Assembly (NCBI GenBank): GCA_036023115.1
Contig: JAYKKT010000091.1
Coordinates: forward strand, 36,327,001-36,391,000
DNA from: Brasenia schreberi
Taxonomy: Eukaryota; Streptophyta; Magnoliopsida; Nymphaeales; Cabombaceae
Reading direction: 5' to 3'
Length of the DNA stretch: 64,000 bases
The notes under the pieces are model-generated. The model saw only the letters and a list, made by a program, of their open reading frames with translations, searched no databases and was not told where the DNA came from. The translations under genes and the position numbers were made by a program. Position 1 is the first letter of the stretch; the number at the start of each line of letters is the position of its first letter. Shown here in pieces: positions 39,485-51,900 of the stretch.

Positions 39485-40730
39485 TTCCTAAAGACTGTGA
39501 ATAGGCCAGCATCTCTTTCTTAAAGGTATGATACCATATTTTGGTTGGTTTGCATGCTGTATTTCTTTTATCTGGACTCGTGTTTGTGACTACACAGACA
39601 AGTTGATTGATACATTATATTTGTTGAGTGAAATGATAAGTTTCTTGTTTTGCTAATGTCTTCAAAACTTTGAGATTCCTATCCGGACCCGAAATACCTC
39701 GTTTTATAAAGAAAAGGAAAAAGGGTCTTTCGTACAATGGCCCGTACCTCGTGGCAATTGTTATTGAGTTTCTACCTGATGCCATGCGAGGATAAGCAGG
39801 GTTCAGTTTGCTGAAACTGAGTCAATAGTTATAATAACATGATCTCTCTCAATAACTCTCTCTCTCTCTCTCTTTCTCTCTCCTCCTACACCCACCCATC
39901 CGTAAGAACATGACAATATTGGTAGGATGTGAAAGGTGTACAAGCAGTAAAACGCAAAGTGGAAGCAGAGAAGCGAGCCTTTCTGCTACTGTTCACTGAA
40001 CTGCTATCTGTGTATAACAATCCAAGAGGGTTTTTGCTTCACATTGTTATAAAGGAGGTGATGCATGACTACATAAAAATCGGCCTGGTAAGACAACTAC
40101 TTATTCTGTTGGGCCTTTCATGTAGTTGATTGGGTAGTGGAATTTAATGCATTGTAGTTTGGGTTTATGTCAAATATATGGCTGACTTGTTTCAGTATTC
40201 AAGTGCCTTGATCTGATAAAAGGAGACTTTGCTCTAGATTTGGTTGAGATCCAGATTGTAGATTGGCTTCTCTATATGTTAACTCCAATGAGTTATAGAG
40301 ACAGAGTTCTAGATGTGAAAGGTTCTTAGAAGAGGGAATCCTCATTCTTTTTATTTGGATTTTCTTAAATATAACTTCTGATCAAGGTCATGAGTTTGTC
40401 TGGGGTGAGCATCTAGATCCGGCCTCGTATCGGACTGAGAAAAGTAGAGGTAAGGACTAACTCCAACTTAAAAGAACTCGTATCAACACTACAACATTAT
40501 TAAGATATATTAATCAACATCAAGCTGCAGGTAAGTATAACAGTAATACCTGCTTTCATGTCCACCCAAATCAACACACAAAAAAGATCTGGTTATTTTC
40601 AGGTTGACCTGTTTTGATATGAAGACAAAACCATATGAGCTGACAATTCCAGACATGAAAGCTCGTCAGGTCTGTGTTTGGTGTTCTTGTTGATGAAAGA
40701 AATTGGGGTTATATGAGCTGACATGCTCTT
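39485..40730. other. 3' UTR of the BPA1-like gene and intergenic DNA
   Basis: The 3' UTR is not delimited. A CT tract is at 39845-39890. A frame at 39929-40129 has no recognisable domain. Nothing else is seen. Confidence 0.4.
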
Positions 40731-40835
40731 TTGTTACAAAGGGAGGCTGAAGCCTAAACGTACAAGACCACCCACCTGGGTTTGGAGGAGTCGGAGAGCC
40801 CAGCCAGTCGAGCTAACGCTCTGGGTGCAGTTTGG
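40731..40835 (-). mobile_element. tRNA-derived SINE, family 1
   Basis: The minus strand has GAGCGTTAGCTCGACTGG (A-box-like), a decayed GACTCCTCC B-box and a GGCTTCAGCCTCCC/TTTGTAACAA end, matching 17998-18140. Confidence 0.55.
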
Positions 40836-40974
40836 CCTGTACTCGGAGTGACATGACTTGAACATGAGCCGAAGTATGAAACCGCCATCCCAGCGAGTTG
40901 CTGGCCAGTATAAGGAATAGATAAAAATCAAATTACAGACAAATATTAAGAAAAGCAAAATTAAGTTCATCAAG

Positions 40975-41090
40975 AGGCATTTCTTTCCTGCCTGTTCTTC
41001 CGGCTAGCCGCTGGTCATGAGTTTGATGCCTGCATCTGCATCTGCATCTGGCTTCGACCTGCCATTTGTACCGAGCAAAAATAGATGCTG
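40975..41090 (+). mobile_element. tRNA-derived SINE-like relic
   Basis: CATGAGTTTGATGCCTGCATC followed by a CATCTG triplicate and TTCGACCTGCCA resembles the B-box and body of the SINE at 45176-45290. Confidence 0.35.
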
Positions 41091-41377
41091 ATAGTCGTCT
41101 TCCATGGATAGTCGTTCAATAAGGCTAGATTCAGATATAAGAAAAGTTGCCACCTGACATGGAACTTCAGGCAAAAGGATGGAGTGCTCTACAAAATCTT
41201 GCCATTAAAAGACAACTAATTTGTTTGAATATGATCGTCCGCTTGATCAGATCTTAGTCATCCAACCTAACGTAAGATTTGGTTTGATCTTAAGCTCAAA
41301 GTAATATGATTCAAATTCTCAACGGTGAGTGAAGCGTCATCAAAATAGCCTTTATGTATTTCTGAATTAGACACGTG

Positions 41378-41488
<111 letters not shown>

Positions 41489-42397
41489 TACACACACAAA
41501 ACCCACTAACGGCATTTACTCCTCCACACCCTCTCTTTTAGACATCCTTTTAAAATTGTAAATAACATTCTTCCCTTCAAAAACTACGGGAATGAACATC
41601 AATGAATTATATAATATATGTATATACATACATATTATGTTTCAACATTTTTTAATAAAACAACATTGTTCAACTTCATCACAAGTAACAAACCCAAAGA
41701 TTTCTGAAGAAAAATGGATAAATGATATTGGTGGCAGCCCACTTTAAGGTGATGTGAGGTATGCGTTTCATCTTAAATCTGATTTTTTTTTGGGTCCGTC
41801 ACTGTATCTAGGAAAATATAAGTGTTTTGAATATGAAATACAAGTGTGCTTCACTCCAAAGAAAATCATGGGTCAGCCACTAAATGATATATCACAACGT
41901 TGGAGTAATGTTAAGGTTTCCATTTAATGGATAGCTTCGTGCCTTTGACAATTTAAAGGGCACAACCTCTGAAATGGTGTAAATATGCAAAATTATTAAA
42001 GAACTTGGTGAAATTAATTTAAAACTTAAAAGTTGAAATAAGTACACCAAGCATGTTTTTTACAAAGATAAATAAGTAGTGTTGGATTCATGATTTTTTT
42101 TGGGTGAGGCGTACTTGTATGGTAAGGCATATTTGAATTTCAGATCTAGAATTTGTGTGTTTTCACATTTGAGATGAAGTGCATGCTTCACCTCGCCCTA
42201 AAATAGGTCCGTCACTGTAAATAAGTATTTGTTATTTAGATCCTTCATGATGATTGAAGAATCAAACAACTAACGTATTTGTTGTTTGAATTGAAACTGA
42301 GATTCCAATGCAAGTTTTTCCCTTCAGATGAGATCCATATATGAAAGAGTTGTATAAGTTGAAAGAGGCTGAGTTTTGTACGAGGGGTTATTGGAGT

Positions 42398-42417
42398 TGT
42401 GTGTGTGTGTGTGTGTG

Positions 42418-42458
<41 letters not shown>
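42398..42458. repeat. Compound microsatellite (GT)n-(GA)n
   Basis: About 22 bp of GT repeat, one C, then 38 bp of GA repeat. Confidence 0.95.
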
Positions 42459-42459
<1 letters not shown>

Positions 42460-42463
<4 letters not shown>

Positions 42464-45170
42464 GCATGAGAAAGACTTCTTTATACTTTCTGCAAGAAAT
42501 AGAAAGGTTAGTCATAATTCAAAAATGGGTTTCCCTTGGTTACATATGATAGTCTTTTCACCCGCATCGAACCTTTGATCATATTCCAACGAAAATCGGA
42601 TTGTTGCGAGTAACTTATCAGGGCCATCTCTCTCTCTCTTCCGCTTGATGATCATGCATGTCTCGATCACTGTTTACTACTTCAGTATCATAGCAATGCA
42701 ATTCAATATTGATACATTAATGATACACAAATATATGCATCAAAAACTGAAGTTTCATTATATATTGGTTTATGATTTGAATGACTAAACAGTAAGATGA
42801 GGAGACCCTTTTGGGGTTATACATTGCTTGATTCATGCAGTACACTGCTGCTGTACATAAAGCTATGAGAGCAAGACGGAAGATTTTCCCCCTTTTCTTG
42901 TTTTTTTCGATATTTTGCCCTAAGTTGATGTGCTTACAGAGTTGCCAACTTTCGGTGCTGATTTAGAAGAGTAGACAGGGTTGTGATGGTGCCGATGGCT
43001 TCTTTGTTGTTTCCTTCTCGTTGCAGACTGAGCTGGCTGTACTGTTTGCCTGAAAATTCTCCCTGATTGCCACTCTTGGCCTCTTTTGACAAAGCAAACG
43101 AGAAAGAGGGTGACAACCCGATTGAAATGTACAAAGGAAGGGTGGCGAATTCGTACCAACCCAACGATTCAACCTGAACCCGACCCGAAAAGTTTGGGAT
43201 TTGGTGGGGTTATGGGTGTTGTTGGTCTGGTTCGGTTTGGTTATAGCCTCAACCTCGAACTAAACCGACACAATCGGTTCTCAGTTTTTGGAGAACCGAA
43301 CCAAACCAAACCAAGCTATCTGTTCTGGTTTGGTTTGGTCGCCAACCATGGTGTTATATATTTTACGTTATGCTAATATGTGACAGTTGCATTGTATAAT
43401 AAATAATCAATATGAAGCAACATCATATTCAAATAATGTTAGATAGATAAACTTAGAAAGTTATAGACTGTGCTAATACAAAACTGATGTATAAGAATAC
43501 TGGAAGAGGATGTCAAGATCTACATGTGATGGTTTGGTTTGATTCCAACCTTAGAACCATGAACCGAACCTTAGAACCTTAAACAAAACTGTCGGTTTGA
43601 TTATGTACTAATGGTTTGGTTCAGTTTCATCATCTCCTTAAACACTCTTAGTTGGACATCCCATGATTTTTGTCACAAATGGGTTAGAAAGATAAAAGTT
43701 GATATATATATATATGTATGTATGTATGTAAGTACATATATTATACCTATGAGTAGTGATGGACAGTGGTGTTAGTATGTATTTCATGGTTTTAGGGGGG
43801 CGAAGTATGAACCTCAACCAGTATTTAACTGTGAACGTAAAATAAAGCTTTTTATAATGAAATTTCAAATTTTCAAGAAGGCGGCTGCCCCCTCACCCTT
43901 GTATGTAGATCCGCCACTAGTAATAGTTGAACCAATCCTGGTCTGGAGAAAAGGACCATATCAAGAGAACCGGTCAAGTGTGAGTGGATGTGGTTTCGAT
44001 ATGAACCCGAAGTGACCCGAGTTGACGCCCTACACTCTGACCCGACTTGTCACCTCTACAAGAAGTAGCTGGGAGAGTTCATTGAGGAAAAGACAGCAAG
44101 ATTACAAAAATAATTAAGTTTTTTCCCGTTGGTTACATGAAATTCTTTGTTTTGAATGGAACTCTCTTCTTTGGCTTCTTCTTTATCGTTCTTCCCGCCT
44201 ACCATCTTCTTCTTCTCACCTTCTCCCTCGTCCGTAAGTTGGTCCTTAGACGGCAAATTGAACGACGAAAGCCTCTGCATGGTTCTCTCTCGTTTTCTTT
44301 TGAATCGTTTAAATATAAACGAAACCTGTGAACGGAGGGCTTTATAGAAGAATATGTTGGCGTATTGCCCTGGGTGGTCAATGAAACCATGGGGTTTGAG
44401 TGATTATCGGGCAAGCAAAGGCGGTTGAATTCGTGCGATGGATTTGAGAAAGCTTAAAGGTGTCGTACGTGAAGAGGTTTAGGCGGGGGTATCGAGGAAG
44501 AAGCTGACCGTTTGAGCGATGATTATATGATTTGCAGTGAACGTCATCGTCGTTGCCCTTTTCTTCAAGGGTGAGAATTGTATCTTTGAATATGTCAATT
44601 GAAAACCTCTCTAAATAGCCTAAGATATATTAGGAAAACTGCTCAATATTTGATATTGCTTTGTATATCAACTCCATATCAAACCGGGATGGATTTCTAC
44701 ACTCCAATCTACTGCTCAGCATAACGTCATCGTCATCGTCCAGCCTATTATGAAACAGTAACAACTGTTTCAACCCTTCATTGCTCAAAATATGATTAAG
44801 CTGGTTTGTGCACCACAATGGAATCCAGCTAACAATTGGATTTAGATTCGATATTGATCAGAATTTGCGTATGAACATAGTTTGGAGTCCATGTATTGAT
44901 CTATTCAATCACGTAATATACAATCTGTTTGCTTGTTCTGGTCGAATTCAGTGTTGGAACTTGTGATAGGCGCCTAAACTGCCTCTCCCACTGGATCCGT
45001 CCCTCAGTTGGCTTCGAAATTTTATGCCCAACACCATATTTGACCACCAATCTCAAGTCATAGGTTTGATCTGAATATTGTGTTAGATTGATCTCCCTGA
45101 ACATAAACTACAATGCTATCTTTCTGAGTGTTCTGCTTTGAAGTGGCCACAGAATCCATGTTAACACTGC
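42460..45170. other. Intergenic DNA with GGTTTGG/CCAAACC-rich stretch
   Basis: No gene is recognised. 43200-43345 and 43530-43630 are dense in GGTTTGG and CCAAACC. Arms near 43296-43312 and 43326-43341 (CGAACCAAACC... and ...GGTTTGGTCG) form a near-perfect inverted repeat. A short (GAT)-type triplet run is at 44725-44740. Confidence 0.4.
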
Positions 45171-45175
45171 ATAAC

Positions 45176-45290
45176 AAGCAATAACTCACCTGGTAGGGGT
45201 CGACCCACAAGTTAATGTCATGAGTTCGATACCTGCAGCATGCATCTGACTTCTTTGGCCGGCCCATGGCACCCAAAAGGAAAAAAAAAC
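45176..45290 (+). mobile_element. tRNA-derived SINE with poly(A) tail
   Basis: ATAACTCACCTGGTAGGGGT (A-box-like), then CATGAGTTCGATACC (B-box) 31 bp on, a short body and an AAAAAAAAA tail near 45281. Confidence 0.6.
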
Positions 45291-45499
45291 CATCTTAGCA
45301 TTTGTTTAAGAGTGAACAACGTTTCGATGAAGCACCAAAACTATAGGAAAACCATGGTAACTCCAAACAACAAGCAGTCAACAATCCCAAACAGAGTCTA
45401 GAAAATTAGGAAGTTGAAGGAGGGCCTCACACAAGGTCAGAGACAATGGTTGGATTTCCAAAGTTGTATTTATGGAATATCGGAACAGTAATCAGTAGT

Positions 45500-45800
45500 A
45501 AATACTATGATTAAAAGAAAAAATCATATCAGATGCTTATAATAGACAAAGTGGGCTGGAGAAAAAAAGCGAGAATGCATATTTTAAATTATGATACTTT
45601 AGAAAGAAAAAGATTCGAAATGGAATCGGTATTATTATAAATAAAGACTTAACAGATAATGTAGTAAATATAGAATAACATGATGACCAAATTATGATGG
45701 TAAAATTAGTATCAAAATAGAAGTTTTAAATATAATTTATGCTTATACATTTCAATTAATATTAAAAGATAACATGAAAAAAGTAACTTAGACAATCAAC
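45500..45800 (+). mobile_element. RTE-clade LINE endonuclease relic
   Basis: DNA words matching the RTE endonuclease region occur in order (ACAAAGTGGGCTGGAGAAAA, ATTATTATAAATAAAGA, ATTATGATGGTAAAATTAGT) with many stops. Neither end is preserved. Confidence 0.65.
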
Positions 45801-46129
45801 TTATATTTATATCTTATGTAGCTTTTAACCAGGTAGAAAATCAAGTGGCACCGGCAAGATCCTCATGTGGTCTCAAAAGACTCTTAAAACAGTAACCAAG
45901 AAAAATAATCAAACCTTGAGAACGATGACAACATATTTAAATCTAGGCAAAGAGGCTATATTTCCACAACTTGGGTATGAAGGTCAACCTAAGATCATTT
46001 CAAGCCAAGGATCACTCTAAAGCTCTCTTGGGTAGTGTTCGACTCAAAAGAATCTTAATTGAACTTTACAAGTTCAATACCAAAAAGCATGCATCTCTGG
46101 GTTTGACCTGCACAACCTAGCTTGTCATT

Positions 46130-46275
46130 AAATAAAAAGGACGGAGATAAAGGTCTCGAGTTCGGGTCGTGTGAATGGAGAAAACCAACACTGCCAGAGA
46201 TTTAACCCCATAGTGGGCCGACCCAGCTCGAACTAGATTATTGGGGTCCTTCCGGGCTTCCACAGACCCATGGTT
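46130..46275 (+). mobile_element. tRNA-derived SINE-like element, family 2
   Basis: It shares with 56835-56980 the ordered words GAGTTCG, GTGAATGGAGAAAACCAACA and CCCCATAGTGGGCC. The GAGTTCGGGTC segment is B-box-like; an A-box candidate is clearer in the other copy. Confidence 0.5.
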
Positions 46276-46279
46276 TAGA

Positions 46280-47160
46280 CCAAAAAATTCATGTATTTTG
46301 AAAACATTGCAAGCTGCTTGTTAATTAGTTTACTGATGGGTGATAAGAATTTAGATCTTTCTCTTGATTCAAGCCATTAACCATTTGTACTTACTCTTTG
46401 CTTGACCCAGTTCGGCTATCTTTAAAGGAAATCACTTTTAATTATATTGTTATTAAGATGTTGTTGGGTAGTCTATTTCTGTTTATGTAATTAAAGAGTG
46501 ATTATCTGTTAAGTCTTTATTCAAAACTTACAAATAAGAGAGGGTAAAAACTTCGGTTTTCTTAATCTCTTCGATATTTTCTATATCGTATTGTTTGGTA
46601 TGGTAATGTTATCATCGAGAATGACTCAATTCGAATGACATGAGTAATCGACGGCGGAGAATGATGACCTCTATTATCATAGTGTTCAAATAAGGCCTAC
46701 CCTATAATTCTTAAGGCCTACCCTATAATTCTAGGGTCTTTAGGAATCTGATTGAGTGTATCTTAGTACCTTCAATGCTATACCTGAGTTGATTAGAGAT
46801 GAAGGCAACGTGGTCGATGGTAAAGTTAACAAGATAGAGGTTAGCAACAAGAACAACTATGCCATTAACAACAGAGAGGAAGCTGTTACAATTGGCTAAA
46901 GCTATGGTAAATTGCTCTTACAAAAGAAAAATAAAAATAAAGAAATTTGGATTCTTGATGTGTATTGATATAACTTTCTTGATCTTTTCTGTTTCTTTTA
47001 TAAAGCTTCAATTTCAGCTCCAACTTCTCATTATTCAGCTTCCACCATTTTAGCACCTTGAAAATAGGCTCAACATCCCGACTCCTTCTACGTAACTAGC
47101 CGGCCCGTACCCTATTTCAGGTACCTCAGATGTCACCCACTTCGTCTCGATTTTCAGCAA
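46280..47160. other. Intergenic DNA
   Basis: No gene or repeat family is recognised. A 24-bp unit, AAGGCCTACCCTATAATTCT-type, is tandemly doubled near 46690-46735. Confidence 0.35.
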
Positions 47161-47181
47161 TAACAACTACCGTATATTAGT

Positions 47182-47304
47182 GTAATCCATGATATAAAAA
47201 TCTGATAAAATTTTACGTTGGCTGTCCGAAGCCAAACACAACCCTCCTCCTTTATTCGGACTTGTAACCGGCCATGCAAGGGTGATCCCTTACATGAGTG
47301 AAGT
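47182..47304 (-). mobile_element. RTE 5' module alone (123 bp)
   Basis: On the minus strand it matches only the first ~123 nt of the RTE (AAGGGATCACCCTTGCATGG, then AGGAGGAGGGTTG) and stops at the same point as the 5' module of 19677-19866. TACCGTATATTAGT (47168-47181) and TACCGTATGTGTATTAGT (47305-47322) flank it and look like a TSD with a 4-nt indel. No RTE 3' end is present. Confidence 0.6.
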
Positions 47305-47849
47305 TACCGTATGTGTATTAGTATCTATAAAAATACTGGACCCAATATGATATTTGCAACATTTTTACTTGCCCAAAACTGAACACAAAAGGATGTGTAG
47401 GTTCTCTTATATGTTTGTCAAAGCTAAAAGTTGAACCACAACCAGTATGGGAAGGCTTCGGTTGCAAGATCAGCCAGGTCAGTTGCTAATTTCTCGCCCA
47501 TTAACTAATTCGGCTTTTTGACAATTTAATAAATTTCCGTATCGAACCATCTCAATTTATATGCATTCGGATATAGTATATATACATAAGTCTTTCTCGG
47601 GTAGACTCAATAGGACCCAGTTCTTCGTCTAAATAATAGCATCCCATAGATGGGACCTAGACCTTAACTTACCTAGATACGGACTAGCAACAATATTGCC
47701 GAGTCCTGTACCTGGACAATTCCCCACCAGAGAAAGGAAAGATCTGATTTTGGTTTGGATCAGCCATGAATCTGCCCTCAGTGTGAGTTTGCTGAATTGG
47801 AGAAGGGCCAGACAGACTCAAACACGAAAGCTTCATCGTACTCTAGGCT

Positions 47850-48106
47850 AGACACGGTCAGTTTCAGTTTCGGTTTGAGTCCAAAATTGGATGGAACCAG
47901 AACAAAAAAACATTTAAAAATTAAAATATAAAACTGGAGATTTGGAACTGCTGGTTATCGTTCCAGTTTTATGGAAAGTGAGACCAACCGAATTGAGTGG
48001 TCCTTAGTTTTGGATCTGATCCAATTAGTTTCAGTTTCAGCGATTCTTAGCTCATTTCAGTTCTGGTTGGGACTGTTGAGACGTTTAGTTCCAAACTGGG
48101 CATGTG
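47850..48106. mobile_element. GGTT-rich dispersed element with short TIRs (copy 2)
   Basis: It starts AGACACGGTCAGTTTC and ends CCAAACTGGGCATGTG, the inverted form of the same terminal motif, with the same GGTTTCAGTTCCAG-biased interior as copy 1. Confidence 0.5.
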
Positions 48107-48189
48107 TTATAAAGCACACTCAATATCTTGATGATGGTGCTCTTTCTTCGTTTACAACCACACATCGGGTAGATTCTTCTTATGAGACT

Positions 48190-48330
48190 TTTTTTTTTCG
48201 GGGGGGGAGGGGGCTATAAGCGGAGACCCAAGCCTAAAGTAGGCACACACATGCACCCTCTAGGAGTCGAACTCCCCACCAACAACGGCATTAGAGCGCC
48301 CTATCATTGAGCTAGCACTCTAGGTGCGAC
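48190..48330 (-). mobile_element. tRNA-derived SINE, family 1
   Basis: The minus strand has GTGCTAGCTCAATGATAGGG (A-box) and GGGGAGTTCGACTCC (B-box, intact), then a body ending in an A-rich tail at 48190. Confidence 0.7.
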
Positions 48331-48957
48331 TAGCCACTTTTAAGGAAAAGGGAAACTCACATAACCATTTAAAATGGGTCGGGTTGCGGTCAATACAATA
48401 TTCATGCCATCCTTGTGCAGGGACCATGCTAATATTCTCTGTATCAAATTATATCGGTTGCTCCGATGAGACACTAATACTCCATTGATCAATATTATAT
48501 TTATGTTCTTTTTCATTTTTGAGAGGTAAGCTTAGGCAGACTCCTTCTGCCAGATATGCTTATCCGGGGTATGGAACCCCCGACCTTCGACATGAAAGTT
48601 CTTTGGAGTCCCCAGCTTGTGGCTTCTTGTGCAATACCTGATTTGTTATAGGTATATGGGAGCCGGTAGGACACTGGGTCATCCAACACGAAAGCTAATC
48701 GGGTCGCGTTGGATCGGACTGGGTCCAAATCCATTCATCAGAAAAAACCGGGTGCGCTTAAGAAAGGCGACAATCGTTCATTGTTATCTGGGTGCTGCTT
48801 TGTTTTCCAAATTGGGATCAAGGAATACGCAGGAAGCAAAAGCGATGACTTTCGGTACGCCGCCGTTTCGATTTCCTTCGGCGACCATCCGTCAGTGAAG
48901 AGGGAGAGAGTGTTTGATGTTGCTCTACAAGCAATCGAAGAAGAAGAAGAGCGAGAG

Positions 48958-51900
48958 ATGGTTCTTTGGGAGATCACGGTGGGTACAGCGTACTTCCTTG
49001 GGTTGAAGCGCACGTACAAACTCGCTCTCAGAATCCAACGGTATCTCGTACCCTCAAACCGCCCACAGCTTCGCGGATTCCTTCATAGGTTCCTCTCTCT
49101 CTCTCTCTCTCTCTCTCTCGATCCTCCTCTTGGATACTAGTTTTCCCTATTAGATTCAGTTTCGGTTGTATTAAGTAAACTTGTTTGGAATTGATTTATT
49201 CTTTTCCGTTCTGTGGTTATTTAGTGTCGAGTCGTGAAGTTTTTTAGTTGTATCAACTGAAGTTCGGTTTTCATCTCTTGACTCTTCTTTTGGGATAACC
49301 ATGAAATCTTCATTGACAATTATTTCGCGCTGTAGCTGTGGTTTTATTGTTTATAGGTTCAGTTAGATTAGATGATATTGAATGATTGAAATCGTAAACG
49401 GCGCCTTCTTGCTTGAGCACGTATTGATAATGGTAATTTGTATCTTAGCTATAAGATGGACTGCTGATTGTTCAGCTATGTTCTCAATATCATGCTGCAA
49501 TGCTGCTTGGAGGACATATCGTGCTCTTCAATGTGATATTTGAAATAAAACAATAATCTACCAGAGTTTAAATCTTATAACCGTTGAGCCCATCGTAAGC
49601 CGGATTCTTGTCTTTCCCACGGGCAGACTACTTGATTTCTCCTCTCTACCGTGGTGTCATCGATGGCACGGTCTTTTCACTGAACGAGAGGAGGACCAAG
49701 CCCCAGGAATATCTTATTTATAACCCTGTTCCCATCAAACAGGAGTATGGAGAATTGATTAGAGATAGATAAAAGAATCTATAATGGATGAAAACACTCG
49801 ATGTTAATCTATATTTTCTTTAAATTCTCAACTCCTGATAAATATCACAATTACGGTAAATGATAACAGATCCCTTAATTAAGTTAGATTAGATAGGGTC
49901 ACATTAGGTAGGAATTATTTACATAATTCCAACATCTGAAACCATAGGCTCGGAAAACATGCGTATCATATTTCAAACCTACTTGAAGGTCTAATCATGC
50001 GCTCAATATGAAATAAATAATAGAGATGTGATTTGGGAGCACTGTTTTGGGTCTTTTGTTTTGATTTATTTTTTCCAGAGCTGCTATCTGCTGCTTTTGA
50101 CGATCACTTTGGTTTCTTCTGATTTGCGGCCGACTGAACCCTGTTCCTATTGTATTTCTAGAAATCGGTTCATAGGTCTTATGTGGAAACATTTTGATTC
50201 TCTCAAGTGTCCAAATAAGGTGTATTACATGAATGAAGACTGCATGCGTCAAAAGCCATCTTGGTTCACAAGTTTGGTTCCCTTTGGCTCAATGATATGC
50301 TTTTCTTGCAAAGAAGATCTCTTGCAATTTTTGTAGAAAGCAAATCAAAAGGGAAACTCCTGAGAGAAGCCATCAACACATGGTTTTGATATGGTTGTTT
50401 ATAAGTGAGGGTCCTTTACCTTTCATGATCTTATACTGGGTTTTGAAATGAATCTTCAAGGGGAGCACACTTTTAGAGAAATTTCTTTATGTGGGTATGC
50501 ACTTCATTTGAGACTTGTCTCTTGATTAAGTTCATGAACTTTTCTCCCTTTACTACTAACAAAGTGGTGGAACTTAGTGACTTTACACTCATATGTAATG
50601 CCAAAACCGATTTGCTTTGGGTTTTCCTTCTTTGAACTTTTACCTTGAATTATGTTCTACTTGTGAGTGATAGTCACATCACAAAGTGCTGAATGAGACT
50701 TCCAGAATGAAATGCTATTTCTCTTTTAGAATGGGGGCGTTTTGTTAAAATGCACTGCTTAAACAAACAAATGGTTATGGTATTAAGCAATGATTTTATT
50801 TTGGGGCTCAGCTTAGCAGTTAGCACTCTCTGTGAGGGTGAGATTTAACTAACCAAATTTGTTACTTAACATCATTGCTGCCTTACAAAATTAGTTCTAA
50901 CTAGTATTCAGAAGCCAAGTCTTATTATACTTGGTGTTGACCTTGTAGCTTTTCTCATTATGCATTCTTGGGGATATTCTGATTTATGTTAGTACGATTA
51001 TGTAGTAAGAGACTGAGATATCGTCAATGCAAAAGTCTGACTAAGAGGCATTTCTCATCCATCTACTTGTCTTTCTGCAACAGTATTGTCATTATTTATC
51101 ACTTATCAGCGTTGCTGCTTTTAACCTATTACCTGGTAAGGGTACTTTGCTATAAATGGAGTCCTGTGCATCACAGCTTCATTGCTTCTAACCTATTGGA
51201 TCTTCCTGTGAAGAACATCCATGCTGTGATTGCTTTGAAGATATGGATCTTGATAGAGTTTGTCCACCATTTTTCTTGATCTTACTACAGCTGCAACTGT
51301 CATCCTCTACTAGGCACACTTCCAGACCTACTTTGTATCTAAAGAATCAGTTATGCTTTTTTGTACCATCTTGGCTCTAGAATTGTCGCAGATGATTTAG
51401 AAAATCTGAATAATCAAGTAGGTTTTATGTTTCCTCTCTCAATTGCATCTTGACTTTTCTCGATTATCTTATCCATGTACTGAATGTATTCATGGAAGTG
51501 TAAGACTTTATCTTAACAAGAAACATCAATAACATGCCTTTTAGTCGATTTGATTGTTGCCCTTTTGCTTCACTAATTACCTGTTTCCCTTACAAGAATG
51601 GACACAAATGTATGTATAACCTTTGACGGCACCAAATAAACATGCTTAGTATGCCAAACAAACATGGTTGATAAAATTAATCCTTTATGTTTTTATTATC
51701 ATTTTTTATCAGTTCTTAGAGAGTTGCGTGCACTTTGATGGGAAGTCCGGGCTATTTCCCGTACAAGGAGTTCAAAAAGTGTGAGATGCGTGAAAAACTC
51801 AATCCTACATAATTGCATACTGGAGCATTTATATTCTCATATCCAGCCTCCTTTTAGTGATGTTAGACTTCCAAATGAAGAACACTTTAGCTAACCAGTG

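Noticed and set aside
39929..40129. 66-codon frame after the BPA1-like gene
   Set aside because: No recognisable domain, and it begins in likely 3' flank.
42920..43172. Three overlapping minus-strand frames
   Set aside because: No domain, no codon-use support and no splice context; probably chance.
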